From assembly GCA_029204225.1 (NCBI GenBank), contig CM055094.1:16910394-16972393 (forward strand): a stretch of 62,000 nt of DNA. Reading direction: 5' to 3'. This stretch comes from Diphasiastrum complanatum (lineage: Eukaryota > Streptophyta > Lycopodiopsida > Lycopodiales > Lycopodiaceae). The translations under genes were made by a program, and so were the position numbers. Within the stretch, counting starts at the first letter, position 1. Each line of letters starts with the position of its first letter. The notes under the pieces were generated by a model, which saw only the letters and a program-made list of their open reading frames with translations, did no database searches and was not told where the DNA came from. This document shows positions 29,560 to 40,556 of this stretch, piece after piece.

Positions 29560-30178
29560 GAGATCATTTAATTGTCTCCAAAAATCATTTATAGTCATGA
29601 ATAGCAGAGTCGCATCGTCTACATAAAAAAGGATGGCAATCAAAATATCACCAAGCTTGCAACATGCACCACCACACTATTCAATAACTCTCTCAAGCTC
29701 ATCAATATGAAATTGAAATTGAGTGGGTGAGAGGAAACAACCATGCTTTACTCCAATGGTAGTCCATATCTGCTATGAAATGTCGACGTCACTCCAAAAA
29801 CAACCAAAAATTATCTCATAAAGTGCCATCACCACTAGAATCATATTAGTGGAGAAACCAAAATCACGTAGTTATGGATGAGAAGGGACTATGGAACAGA
29901 GTCAATGGCTTTCTTGAAGTCAACAAAACAACAATTGTTCTCTCCTATGTTTGGCTTCCTCGATGATATAGCATTTGGACGGATGCAATTTAAGAAATGT
30001 CTCTTGACATCGTCTTAAAGTCTTTTCTAATGCATCTAAATGATATGATACAGAAGTTTCCTTGATAGGTAAGGTGAGTATTGGACTACCCTCAAAGACG
30101 CTCTCATCAATCGTTTCAAACCTTCTAAACTGACTCAAAGCCCATTCATCCAAATCACACATATTAAGATGCATCACG
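29560..30178 (-). mobile_element. LINE reverse transcriptase fragment
   Basis: Minus-strand reading gives MALYEIIFGCFW, VKHGCFLSPTQFQFHIDELE, CGGACCKLGDILIAILFYVD and DATLL. IDELERVI and CGGAxCxLG match the LINE at 26.5 kb, so it is the same or a sister family, with YVDD in place of YADD. The upstream part (30177-29920) has HPSKCYIIEEAKH. Frame breaks show decay. Confidence 0.72.
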
Positions 30179-31361
30179 AAGAGTCTGTTAGAAGCTACAT
30201 TGAGCGAGCAAAGGCCGAGTCACCTTTGATAATAGTGACAGTTCCGTTACTATTCATTCATCTAGAAAATTCAAACTCCCACGCTTCCATGACACTGATT
30301 CATCTACTACCAATTTTATGTTTGAGCCATACCAGTCCACCCAAGAGAAAGGTCATTATGTTGAATCTACCGATATCATAAACTGGAGCCATAGTTTGAC
30401 TACGATTGATTGCGTGAATGCTAATTATTATGTTCAAAATTAGGCTAATTGTACCTATACTCCTCTGGACGATAATCAATTACCTCTTGATCTAGACACA
30501 TGTATCATAAATATCAATTTTATTGATATTCTTTCACAAAATGATGAATTGTTGAACATTGCTTGGCTACCTACTGATGAATCAGATGATTTGTTTGTAG
30601 ATGATGAAAATGTTTTGCGAATTCAGAATTGCCCAGACGATCGTGACATTTCTAATCTTCAAATCCTCAACTACATGGAGGCACTTCCACTTAAAGCTTT
30701 CCCGCAACACTCATCCAACGTGGAACCAGTTACCAAAGTTACGGTCGAAAAACTTGATACCCAACGATACCGTGTCAAAAGACCAAATTATCCCTGGGAC
30801 CTATGTGAGGAAAAAACCATTTGTCAAATCGACAATGAAATCCTCCATGATGTGCCATCACTTCCTCATCCACACACCTCACGTCTTCCGAAGCCACAAC
30901 CTCGTGGCAATATTATGAAGGAGAAGATGAAGAAACCACTTCTCATTCAATTGTCTGAAGATCTTACTACTGTTCGGCGGTCAAATAACTCGCACATGAT
31001 GTGCCTGCCTATTTTAAGGATTATATGATCGAGGATGTGACTATCTAATTACCACAAGCTCAACGCGAGCCGAATGGTAATTCATTTTACAAAGGCCCTA
31101 CATGAACCATTACTCTATCTTTGAGTGAGCCCACTGAGCATAATGAATGTCTTGTTCACGTCGGGGCTCACCTCAATTGGGAACAACATAGAAGGCTTGA
31201 GAAGCTTCTACGCAAATATCGACATGTCTTTGCTTGTTCATATAAAGACATGAAAGGAGTCTCACCCCAAGTAGTTGTGCATTGTATTCCCCTTAAACCA
31301 GGTGCGAGGCCAACTGCTAGTCGTCCCTACCAATGCAATCCCATCTACAAGGCCAAAATAA

Positions 31362-32138
31362 TGTGAAAAATTGGCAAAAATCTAGCTTGGTAATTTTATG
31401 TCCTTTATGTTTGAAAGTACATTTCACATGTGTGGAGCATGTTCCCACATGTGTAAAATAGTTTATCATAGCTTTAGGGGTCTAAGTTTTTAGGACAAGC
31501 TTCTTTGTGTAGAGTTATGATAGGGCCAAAAATTGGCATAGATGGCAAATTGGCAAAATCCACATGTAATGCCTCTATTGAGCCAAAAGTGAGTCATGAT
31601 GCAATCTCGAGCTAGATAGGCATATGAATAGGGTGTTGACACTTGTGACAAAGTAATTTGATGAGTGATGGAGCCAAAAGTCGGTTTTGGTCAAGGGGTT
31701 CAATAAGAGTCAAGAGATCTCCAAGAGGGGTGGGTTAGGGTCCAATAGAATTGAAGAGGCTTCCAATAGCATGCAAGGAGGGATCTCCACAAACTCTATA
31801 TGTACTTCTCCTTATGATCATTATGTATGTTGAGATTTTGAGTCAAATTGTTGGTGAGATTTGCTTGTTTGAGTTTCTCTCTCTACACGAGTTTCTATTA
31901 GCTCTAGTCTCTCTCTATCCGAGGAGAGGAGCTTAATTTTCCTTTGTACTTTCAAGAGGCTTTCCCTTTCATGTTTTTGAACTTTGGTTATCAACAATTG
32001 CATCCATCTTTGCCTCTATACCTTGCTTTTTTTATCTAGATCTTGGAAATCAATCTAGCATCCATTGGCAAGTGCACAAGCTTGCTTAGGAGATCAATCA
32101 CACACTTTAGGGCATTCCCACACGTGTGAAATCTAACA
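31362..32138 (+). repeat. Solo LTR, 777 bp, with perfect 5-bp target duplication AATAA
   Basis: Starts TGTGAAAAATTGGC and ends GTGTGAAATCTAACA; AATAA flanks both sides (31357-31361 and 32139-32143). It splits the RT frame of the gypsy element between KAKI and KDELQ. The same LTR family, inverted, makes up 48115-48926. No internal sequence remains, so recombination between two LTRs is inferred. Confidence 0.92.
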
Positions 32139-33602
32139 AATAAAAGACGAATTACAACACTTGTTAGATGCATGATTCATCTATTAAATCGAATATACTG
32201 AGTGGGTTTCCCCGATCGTCATCGTTCCTAAGAAAAATGAAAAACCTCGCATCTGTGTCGATTTTAAGAAACTTAATGTCGTCACAGAACGTGATCATTT
32301 TCTATTACCTTTAAGCGAATCCATCTTAGAAAATCTGGCAGGAGATGAGGCCTACTCATACTTACATGGCCTTAGCGGCTACAATATGATTCAAATTGCT
32401 GAAGAAGATCAACATAAAACCGCTTTTGCCACAGAATGGGGAATCTTCTGCTGGAAAGTCTTGCCCTTCGGTCTCTGTAATGCCCCTAGCACTTTCCAGC
32501 ATGTTATGCAAGCTATCTTTTCTCATTAGATGGGAGATACCCTAGAGGTTTACTTGGATGATCTATAGGCGCACATTCAGAAAAAACACGTCATCTGTCT
32601 GTGTTGGAAAAAAAAATTATCCAATGTCAACGCTTCGAAATCTCCGTGAATCCTAAAAAACGCCAAATCTGGGTAACACATGGCATTGCGTTAGGGCATA
32701 TCATTTCCAAAAACGGCATCGCAACAGACCCTGACAAGGTCTTGATCATTCAAAATCTACCTAAACCACGCACTATCTGCGAAGTTTATTCACTCCTAGG
32801 CCAGGCTAATTTTTATAGCTTCTTCATTCTCGATCTCAAAAATAAAGCACGATTGATTTATAAGGTGGTCGTTGTTCCTAAATGAACTGATGAGCAATGA
32901 GTTGTGTTCATTCAATTGAAAGAAGCCCTCACCAATGCACCTATTCTCCGAGCTCTTGATTATTCCAAAGAAATTATGTGCATACCAATGTATCCAAGTA
33001 TGCCATTGGCACAGTGCTCACCCAACTGGGAGAATTCAAAAAGGATTATCCAATCTGCTTCCTCAGTAGACAATTGATCTCCGTTGAAGTCAATTACACG
33101 ACTACCGAGCGTGAAGCTCTAGCGATGTATGCGGTTAAGAAGTTTCGCCATTATCTCTTGGAAAACGTTTTTGCGTTCTTCACTGATCATCAGAGTTTTG
33201 AATTGTTGTTAGAAAGGGAGTTCAACATTATTTAGCATATCATCTATTCCGAATGCCTAATCTACCAACTCCAGACCAAGGCGTCAACGATGATTTACCT
33301 GATGCCATTTTTTTCCAAGTTGACTATACCCGAGTTTGGGCCAAGGACATTGCTAAATACTTAACTTCAGGGCAGATGGATCTCTCCTTATCTAAACCCG
33401 AACAACATGCGTTGGTCCTCAAAACAAAACCTTATACGTTATTTATAGGCCAACTTTACAAGCAAGGTTTAGATGGAATTATCCGACGTTGTCTTACTAA
33501 GGGTGAAAAAACCTCAGTTATATCTCTAACCCATGAAGTTGTTGGAGCTGGTCATTTCTCTTCCGAAATGATCGCCAAAAAAATCCTCTTGGTAGGATTT
33601 TG

Positions 33603-34256
33603 TGTGAGAGATTTCAACTAGTTTAGTCTAGTTTAGTCACATTTTGGTAAATTGTTAATAAGAGGCCAAAACTCATTTTAGACTTAGAGATAAACTTTTT
33701 GAAGTTATATTAGTTTAAACTACATTCAATAAACACTTTTGGAAAGTGTGGGAAAGTTGGTAGTCGAGTTTGAGAGAGATTCAAATTTGAACTTTGGGTA
33801 CATTGAATCTAGACCCAAAAATAGTAGGGTTTACATTTTGGAGGGAAAGCCAAGTGGCCAAATAGGATTTGGAAACTCTATAAAAGGATGTAACTCATGG
33901 AGAGACACATCTTCTCTCTTCTCTCTCTCATTTCATCATTATACATGGTTCTCTTTGGGTTCTACTACTCATTGGTGCACTATCTTGGTGTCATTTTGCA
34001 ATTCTATGTGTAGAATGATCATTTATTGCTATTTTTGGTTCCACACGTGTGAAATACAGTAGGGTATTGTAATTGTACGAACAGCAAACATATTTTATGT
34101 TTTGGTTCATGTTTGATCAATATCTCTTAGAGTTTGCATCTCATTTTGTATGTAGATGCTGATTTTTCTACATTGGCAGGATTGTTGGTTTGCTCCTTAT
34201 TGTAACCAAAGATTTGGGACTTGGATTGGATCTTGAATGATCTGAAATCCTTCACA
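33603..34256 (+). repeat. 5' LTR of the young element
   Basis: 654 bp, TGTGAGAG...CTTCACA. It contains a TATA box (33879-33886), a palindrome CACACGTGTG (34042-34051) and a CT-rich stretch after the TATA box. A 107-codon frame (33739-34062) occurs identically in both LTRs and is probably not coding. Confidence 0.95.
33879..33886 (+). promoter_or_regulatory. TATA box of the 5' LTR (TATAAAAG)
   Basis: TATAAAAG lies 276 bp inside the LTR, ahead of the CT-rich segment; the same box is at 38543-38550 in the 3' LTR. Position and sequence fit a Pol II LTR promoter. Confidence 0.75.
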
Positions 34257-34268
34257 TGGTATCAGAGC
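34257..34268 (+). promoter_or_regulatory. Primer-binding site, tRNA-iMet complement
   Basis: TGGTATCAGAGC starts at the base after the LTR's terminal CA, the canonical position and sequence for plant copia minus-strand priming. Confidence 0.95.
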
Positions 34269-34857
34269 TATTGTGTCTCAGGTTATGAAAGGATCAGCCA
34301 TCTTTAGCAAGAAGTTTGAGGAGTTACCAATGCTAGAGCATGCTAGATTGATCTCTACTCAAAAATCAGCATTTTTGCATGTGTAGAATTGATCTTTTGT
34401 AGGTCAAAACTCAATATAGGGTTATATACTTGATCAATTCCGATTTAACACTTGGCTTACTGGAATTAGATGATTTTTGGTGCATTAGGAAGGTCTCATT
34501 GGAGTCTACAAGAAGATATACCAAGTTTCTAGAAATTGCATGTAGAATTTGAGATATTCAATTTTTTGTGATTTTGTCAAAACCCTAATTTTGATTGGAT
34601 CTCTAGTTTGTGAGGTTACTGAACTTTATTTGAGTGTGTTTCAATCTTAGGAAGTGGCAAGAATCATTAGATTGAGGATAGATCATAGGTTGATCAAGAT
34701 TTCACTATTCTATGTGTTGATTTTCTAGTTAGAAGTGCTAGAAGAGATTTGAGAGGTTCCATATCTTTGTGATTTCTTCTTGAGTTCATTTTTTGACATT
34801 CAAGAGAGTGCTTTGTGCATTGGAACAGGTTGAAAGAGAAGATCAGGTCACTTCAAC

Positions 34858-37800
34858 ATGGCTACAAGTGGTGGATTTATGTTGGAGAGCAATGATAGGC
34901 TTACCTCAATCAACTATTCTACTTGGAAGGTGAGGATGGAGTCCTTATTGGAGATGAATGAGTTGATGGAGATTGTTGCAGGTGTGGAGGAGAGACCTCA
35001 AGCACCTCAAGATCAAGTGAGGTATGACAAGAGAGCAAAGAAAGCTCTACACATGATTAAGATGAATGTTACCAATGAACTTCTCAAGGAAGTTGGTAAG
35101 TGCACATCATCTTTGGAGGCTTGGGAAATTTTGAAAAAGCTTTATGAATCCAAGTCTACATCAAGAGTGCTTACTCTTAGGAGGCAAATCTTTCAAAGTT
35201 TGCAAAAGAGGGAAGAGAGTACTCATGCTTTTGTTTTGAGGGTTAAGGCATTCAATGATGAGTTAGCATGTATTGATGAAAGCATTAAGGAGGTAGAGCT
35301 TGTTCAAGTTATACTTAATGGCTTGTTGGATGATCATGCTAATCTTGTTCAAAGTTTTGCTATTCAAAAGACTTTGCCAAGTATTGTGGATTTGCAAGAG
35401 ATCTTGGTGAATGAGGAGTATAGGCTTCAATCAAGAGGAGGTGGATCTACATCGACATCTCATTATGAAGAGGATGCTATGTTCATCAAAGGCAAGTTCA
35501 AGGGCAAAGGCAAAGGCAAGTGGTCTAAAGGGCAAGATCAAGGTGAGACTTCTTCTTTTGGAAAAAAGAAAGATAAGTCTAAGTTGAAATGCTTTTATTG
35601 TGGAATCAAAGGGCATTTTGCAAATGAATGTTTGAAGAAGCAAAGAGATGAAGGTAGCAAGCAAATCAACTTTACTACTAATGATGAGGGTCTAGGTGGT
35701 GGTGATTCTCTTTTGATGTGTTCATCAAGTCCAATATCAAGTGAAGGTGACAAAGATTCATGGTGGATTGATAGTGGAGCTAGCTCACACATGACTAGTC
35801 ACAAGGAGTTCTTTACTTCTTTGGTCACTTATGATGGAGCCAAGAAAGCAATTCACATGGCCAATGGTGGTGAGTGTGTGATTGAAGGTATTGGTTCAAT
35901 TCCTATTTGTCTCTCTACTAATAGGAAAGCAAGACTTGATGGTGTTCTTTACATTCCTTCACTTTCAAAGAATTTGCTAAGTGTTGGTCAAATGATAAAG
36001 AAAGGATACATGGTAAAGTTTGGTGGTGATGCTTGTTTCATTACAAAGGAAGAAATCTTGGTTGCTAGGGGCAATAGACAAGGTAGACTTTTAAAGCTTG
36101 ATGCTTTTGTTATGGCTAACAAAAAGGATGGAATGGAAAAGGAGATTGGTCTCAACTTTCCAAAGTTATCTTTTAGCATCAATAAGATTGTTGGATCTTA
36201 TGCAAAGTCTAACAAGCTTCCTTATGCTAGATCTAGGTCAAGATCTAATATGCTTCTTGGAGATGTTCATCTTTGTGCTAACTTGGCTAGTCTTGAGGAT
36301 AATGATGGTGTTTCAATGGTTCTTCATGGCAAGTGCAAGCATGCAAAAGATAAGGAAAGAGCTAACTTCATCAATGGAGGTGAAGGTTCTTCCTTGGAAA
36401 AGATTGTTGTTAATGATTTCTTTGATCATATGTCAAAAGATGTTGCTAGGTGCATTCATGAAGGAGGTGGTTCTTCTACATTTTTTAGTGATGAGTCCAA
36501 GAAAGTCATTTTTGCAGCAAGTGGAGTCACATTTCCTCATAAAGAGAGTAGATCAAATGGTTCTATCAAGAGACTTGGTGAGGGAGATAGTCACAAGTCA
36601 AGAAGAAGAGAAGTATGTGAAGAGTTCAAAGTAGGATGTACTTTGAATGATGTCATTTTGAATGATAGTGAGGAGGAATCATTATCATGTGAGTCATTAC
36701 CTAAAACATTGAGTAGAAGTTCTTGTTTGAAAAAAGAGAGTACTTCAATCATTCTTATGTTGAATGTACTAATCATTTTTTTCATGGCTTCTAATGTTTT
36801 TGAGGTTTCTACTTCTTATGATGCAATCATTAAGAGGGAGTCTTATGAAGGAAAGAGCAATGAAAGATTGGTTCTTGGGAAGATCCAAGGCATGGATCTC
36901 ACATCTCTTCATCAACTCAAAGGATTCTATGATTATGAATTGATCACTCATGATCAAGATGGCAAAAAGTTGGTTGGAGAAGACTACATGGAACAAATCG
37001 AGAGGCAATTTCTTCAAGGCAAGGGAGATCTCATTGGTGAGCTTATTGAGGTTTGTTATGGACTCAAGAGGGCTGGATTTATTAGGTTTGATACTCATCT
37101 TCACCTACTCTACTTCATGTTGGATGGAAAATTTGGAATCTATCTTTTGATTTATGATGGTGACATTGGTGACATTGTTTTCACTAACCTTTGTGGGAGA
37201 TCGAGATCAAGCATTGATGAGATCTTGTTGAATCTAGATCATATGTTTGAGAGGGAGTATTTCCAGAGGTTCAGGTCTGAAGATATTCATATCTTTGATA
37301 TCTTTGATGATCAAGAGAAAGGTAAGCACATGGAAGCGACTCACTTTGCTTTATTCACATGTTTTGAAGAATTTTCTTGTGTAGATGAAGCTATGCAAGT
37401 GGATATTGGTTCTCATGTTTTTCATACTAGAAAATCAAGTAATGGATCTGGAAAAAAAATTTTGTTTAATGACTTTGATGATCAAGAGGAAGATCAAGAG
37501 GTTGGTCTTAAAGGGCTTCAACAACACAAAAGGAAAGGTGGCAATTTGGAGCTAGTCAAGAGTATCAAAGGAGAGGTAACTGGCAAAGTTGTTATGGATC
37601 TGTTGTTGCAGCTTATTGAAGACTCAACTAAGGTCAAAGGAGCAGAAAGGAAGTGTTGTTCAAGTTTACTTTACTTGTTCTATCTCATGTTTGAGCTATT
37701 TCATGTGGATGTGTGCAAATTGTCAAGATATGGACAAACTCGCTACATTGTCTTCCAATATCTTATTGTTGGAGTTGTACTAGCATTCTTGGCTGGTTTT

Positions 37801-38271
37801 GCTGATGGAAATGAAGCCATTGGAGGCTCATTATGTCACTCATTCATGGCCAAGTCATCAAGTGTTGCTGATATCTTGTGGCAAGATGGAGATGGAGGCT
37901 CATTCATGGAGTTTTATGGTGAAGACATATCAAGAAAGGACAAAGTTGGAGGAGACAAGCAAGCAAATGGTCATCACTCACATTTATTGTTTGGTTGCTG
38001 TAATTTTCCAGAGAGTTCAAAGTTTGAAACATGGAGGAATCATTTCATTTACATTCTATTTGGTTCTTCATGTTCTAGTTATATCTTGATGTGTAAAATT
38101 GATGTAAGAAATAGTGAAGCATCCAATTTGGACACTATTCTCTATATCAATTATGAAAGATACTTTAGAACCTTAGAAAGAAGATCTATACTTAGGATGG
38201 AGATCATTCTAAAGTTGGATCAAAGTTCTATTGTCAAAACTATGCCAAAACTAGTTGAAGAGGGAGTGTGA
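34858..38271 (+). CDS. 1,137-residue Gag-protease polyprotein with degenerate integrase/RT-derived C-terminus
   Basis: Residues 1-195 form a copia Gag (SINYSTWKVRMESLL, SSLEAWEILKKLYESK, VILNGLLDDHANLV). A zinc knuckle CX2CX4HX4C lies at 245-258 and protease at about 302-390 (WWIDSGASSHM with catalytic D305, then LYIPSLSKNLLSVGQ). After that the homology fades but stays traceable: KLDAFVMAN without the HxxxH zinc site; LLGDVHLCANL at about 466 where integrases have a catalytic aspartate; DESKKVIFAASG; then EDYMEQIERQF, CYGLKRAGF (733-741) and IYLLIYDGDIGD, where RT's YVDD is YDGD (766-769). Two hydrophobic stretches lie near 630-648 and 963-981. The stop codon is formed by the first bases of the 3' LTR. 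The start is the first ATG with Gag homology directly behind it. The usual polyprotein length is about 1,300-1,450. Confidence 0.92.
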   Translation: MATSGGFMLESNDRLTSINYSTWKVRMESLLEMNELMEIVAGVEERPQAPQDQVRYDKRAKKALHMIKMNVTNELLKEVGKCTSSLEAWEILKKLYESKSTSRVLTLRRQIFQSLQKREESTHAFVLRVKAFNDELACIDESIKEVELVQVILNGLLDDHANLVQSFAIQKTLPSIVDLQEILVNEEYRLQSRGGGSTSTSHYEEDAMFIKGKFKGKGKGKWSKGQDQGETSSFGKKKDKSKLKCFYCGIKGHFANECLKKQRDEGSKQINFTTNDEGLGGGDSLLMCSSSPISSEGDKDSWWIDSGASSHMTSHKEFFTSLVTYDGAKKAIHMANGGECVIEGIGSIPICLSTNRKARLDGVLYIPSLSKNLLSVGQMIKKGYMVKFGGDACFITKEEILVARGNRQGRLLKLDAFVMANKKDGMEKEIGLNFPKLSFSINKIVGSYAKSNKLPYARSRSRSNMLLGDVHLCANLASLEDNDGVSMVLHGKCKHAKDKERANFINGGEGSSLEKIVVNDFFDHMSKDVARCIHEGGGSSTFFSDESKKVIFAASGVTFPHKESRSNGSIKRLGEGDSHKSRRREVCEEFKVGCTLNDVILNDSEEESLSCESLPKTLSRSSCLKKESTSIILMLNVLIIFFMASNVFEVSTSYDAIIKRESYEGKSNERLVLGKIQGMDLTSLHQLKGFYDYELITHDQDGKKLVGEDYMEQIERQFLQGKGDLIGELIEVCYGLKRAGFIRFDTHLHLLYFMLDGKFGIYLLIYDGDIGDIVFTNLCGRSRSSIDEILLNLDHMFEREYFQRFRSEDIHIFDIFDDQEKGKHMEATHFALFTCFEEFSCVDEAMQVDIGSHVFHTRKSSNGSGKKILFNDFDDQEEDQEVGLKGLQQHKRKGGNLELVKSIKGEVTGKVVMDLLLQLIEDSTKVKGAERKCCSSLLYLFYLMFELFHVDVCKLSRYGQTRYIVFQYLIVGVVLAFLAGFADGNEAIGGSLCHSFMAKSSSVADILWQDGDGGSFMEFYGEDISRKDKVGGDKQANGHHSHLLFGCCNFPESSKFETWRNHFIYILFGSSCSSYILMCKIDVRNSEASNLDTILYINYERYFRTLERRSILRMEIILKLDQSSIVKTMPKLVEEGV
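38257..38266 (+). promoter_or_regulatory. Polypurine tract of the young element
   Basis: GAAGAGGGAG ends at the base before the 3' LTR. It overlaps the last codons of the ORF (EEG), so coding and priming functions share these bases. Confidence 0.85.
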
Positions 38272-38920
38272 GAGATTTCAACTAGTTTAGTCTAGTTTAG
38301 TCACATTTTGGTAAATTGTTAATAAGAGGCCAAAACTCATTTTAGACTTAGAGATAAACTTTTTGAAGTTATATTAGTTTAAACTACATTCAATAAACAC
38401 TTTTGGAAAGTGTGGGAAAGTTGGTAGTCGAGTTTGAGAGAGATTCAAATTTGAACTTTGGGTACATTGAATCTAGACCCAAAAATAGTAGGGTTTACAT
38501 TTTGGAGGGAAAGCCAAGTGGCCAAATAGGATTTGGAAACTCTATAAAAGGATGTAACTCATGGAGAGACACATCTTCTCTCTTCTCTCTCTCATTTCAT
38601 CATTATACATGGTTCTCTTTGGGTTCTACTACTCATTGGTGCACTATCTTGGTGTCATTTTGCAATTCTATGTGTAGAATGATCATTTATTGCTATTTTT
38701 GGTTCCACACGTGTGAAATACAGTAGGGTATTGTAATTGTACGAACAGCAAACATATTTTATGTTTTGGTTCATGTTTGATCAATATCTCTTAGAGTTTG
38801 CATCTCATTTTGTATGTAGATGCTGATTTTTCTACATTGGCAGGATTGTTGGTTTGCTCCTTATTGTAACCAAAGATTTGGGACTTGGATTGGATCTTGA
38901 ATGATCTGAAATCCTTCACA
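38267..38920 (+). repeat. 3' LTR of the young element
   Basis: 654 bp, apparently identical to 33603-34256, followed by the target duplication TTTTG. Absence of visible differences indicates a very recent insertion or recent gene conversion. Confidence 0.95.
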
Positions 38921-39880
38921 TTTTGGTGGCCAACTCTCTTCAAATATACCCACATCTACATAAAGGCCTGTGACATTTGTCAAAGATCACAACACTTTCA
39001 AAAAATAGACTATATGCCTTTACACTCTGTCATGACTGATCAAGCTTTCTAGAAATGGAGAATTGATGATTTTAGACCAATTAGTCCCGTTGCGTGCAAC
39101 ACACAATCCAGATATATCGTCGTAGCTTGACGCTCGTTCTATCGCAAAATTTTTCTATGAATAGGTTATCATTCGTTTTGGATGTCCTCTAGAACTTATA
39201 AGCGACAAGGACCTCATTTCCTTAACTATAATAGCAGATCTATTATCGAAATTTTTTGTGGTACATCACAAGAGTTCTCTGTATTATCCACGATGCAATG
39301 GCCAGGCGGAATCTACCAACAAATTCTTATGTGGTGTTCTAACCAAAATCGTCGAGTCCAGCCGATCCGATTGGGAACTAAAACTTCACGCTGCTCTATG
39401 GGCCTATCGCACTACCCCAAAAAGAGCCACATGTTTAACCCCTTTCCAGCTAGTATATGGTCGGGAAGCCGTCATGCCTGTGGAATTCCATATTCCATCC
39501 CTACGAGTAGGATATAATCTAGAGCTAGATAATCGCCATATTCTACTTAATAGATTATTCCACCTGGAACAACTGTGTGAAACACGACGGATCAGCATCC
39601 ATGATCAACAAGTCCACAAACATTGACGAACGACATGGCATGATCAATCTTTAAAACTCAAAGAGTTCCAGATTGGCGACAAGGTCTTCCTATACCAAGC
39701 CAAGACATTCAAGGGCAAACTGAAATTTTCTGGCCGAGGACCTTATGTCATTCAGAATATATTTGCATCTGGCTACGTCAAACTCCAAACCCTACATTGT
39801 GAGACCTTAGATAATGTAGTCAATGGAAGCAGACTCAAAAAGTACAACGAACATTGTTTTTATCTTTATATGTATTAGTT

Positions 39881-40556
39881 TGTTTACTTTCTAAATTTTG
39901 TTATTTATTTCTGTTTACTACCTGCTTGCCATTTCGATCAAATTTTTGGTATGTTTCTTGTTTCAAACATCAAGATATCATCAGATTAGGAATTCAATCA
40001 GTCTTTTTCTATCCAACCACAAGATTCATTCTTTTTTGAAGTTTTGATGCACAATCATACCAGATAGAATTCGCCCAGACCCATTTTTACTATCCACAAT
40101 TCATTTATTACCTCCGCGAATTCTAGCTCAGAGTCAAACTTTCCAGAAATTAAAAAAAAACAGTTTTTTGCATCAGATCCTTGTTGATAGAAATCGTAGA
40201 TAATTCGTTGAGCCTCAAAATTACTTGCACAATTTCTCTATTACATCCGTGAATTCTGATCAGACCAATTTTTGTATTATCAAACAATTCCACTCATTTT
40301 GTACAAAAAAATCACTTACAGGAACTCACCGGACCTCAGAACATTGCCTTGAAATTCGTGAACCTCACTAAGAAATCGTGGGCATTGAGGATGATTACTA
40401 GGTGAATTTACAATTTTTAGTCAAAAAAAATCTATATATAGTCCTCACCCATCCTCTCCATGAGTTCATTCTAGATTCTGCTGAAGAGTCCATGCTGAAA
40501 TTTTCAAAAATTCAAAATTTCCAAAACCATCTAGAATCATTCTATCACTACGATCA
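39881..40556 (+). other. Untranslated DNA after the gypsy integrase
   Basis: AT-rich sequence with recurrent words such as CGTGAATTC or GCGAATTCT and the phrase ATTACxTCCGxGAATTCT, seen twice (near 40110 and 40243). No reading frame of note. Probably the spacer between gypsy pol and the following frame. Confidence 0.45.

Larger units (their letters stand above)
33603..38920 (+). mobile_element. Young, structurally complete LTR element with a Gag-protease-degenerate pol ORF
   Basis: Two 654-bp LTRs (33603-34256 and 38267-38920) look identical throughout; both begin TGTGAGAG and end CTTCACA. TTTTG flanks the element on both sides (33598-33602 and 38921-38925), and removing one copy reconnects the gypsy frame GFWWPTL. 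The primer site TGGTATCAGAGC follows the 5' LTR directly and a purine tract GAAGAGGGAG precedes the 3' LTR. One ORF (34858-38271) fills the interior after a 600-bp leader. Copia-type Gag and protease are clear, but catalytic integrase and RT motifs are absent, so mobilisation in trans by a relative is inferred. Confidence 0.95.
30180..39880 (+). mobile_element. Old Ty3/gypsy element, Tat/Athila-like, with two nested insertions
   Basis: Reading across the insertions gives: pre-RT sequence (30180-31120); RT with NPIYKAKI then, after the solo LTR, EYTEWVSPIVIVPKKNEKP, ICVDFKKLNV, FGLCNAPSTFQHV and EVYLDDL; RNase H YAIGTVLTQLGE and TTTEREALAMYAVKKF (32978-33235); integrase zinc region, split by the young element, continuing with FWWPTL and ACDICQRSQ at 38921; integrase core SSLYYPRCNGQAESTNKF and WAYRTTPKRATCLTPFQ; then a GRGPY motif. 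YPxExTEWVSPIVxVPKKN is typical of the Tat/Athila group. Stops occur throughout. LTRs were not identified. Confidence 0.85.

Noticed and set aside
33739-34062. 107-codon ORF repeated exactly at 38403-38726
   Set aside because: It lies wholly inside the LTR copies and crosses the TATA box; identity reflects LTR identity, not a conserved protein.
36769-37104. Antisense ORFs inside the 1,137-codon frame (for example 111 codons on the minus strand)
   Set aside because: Shadows of the sense frame; no recognisable domain.
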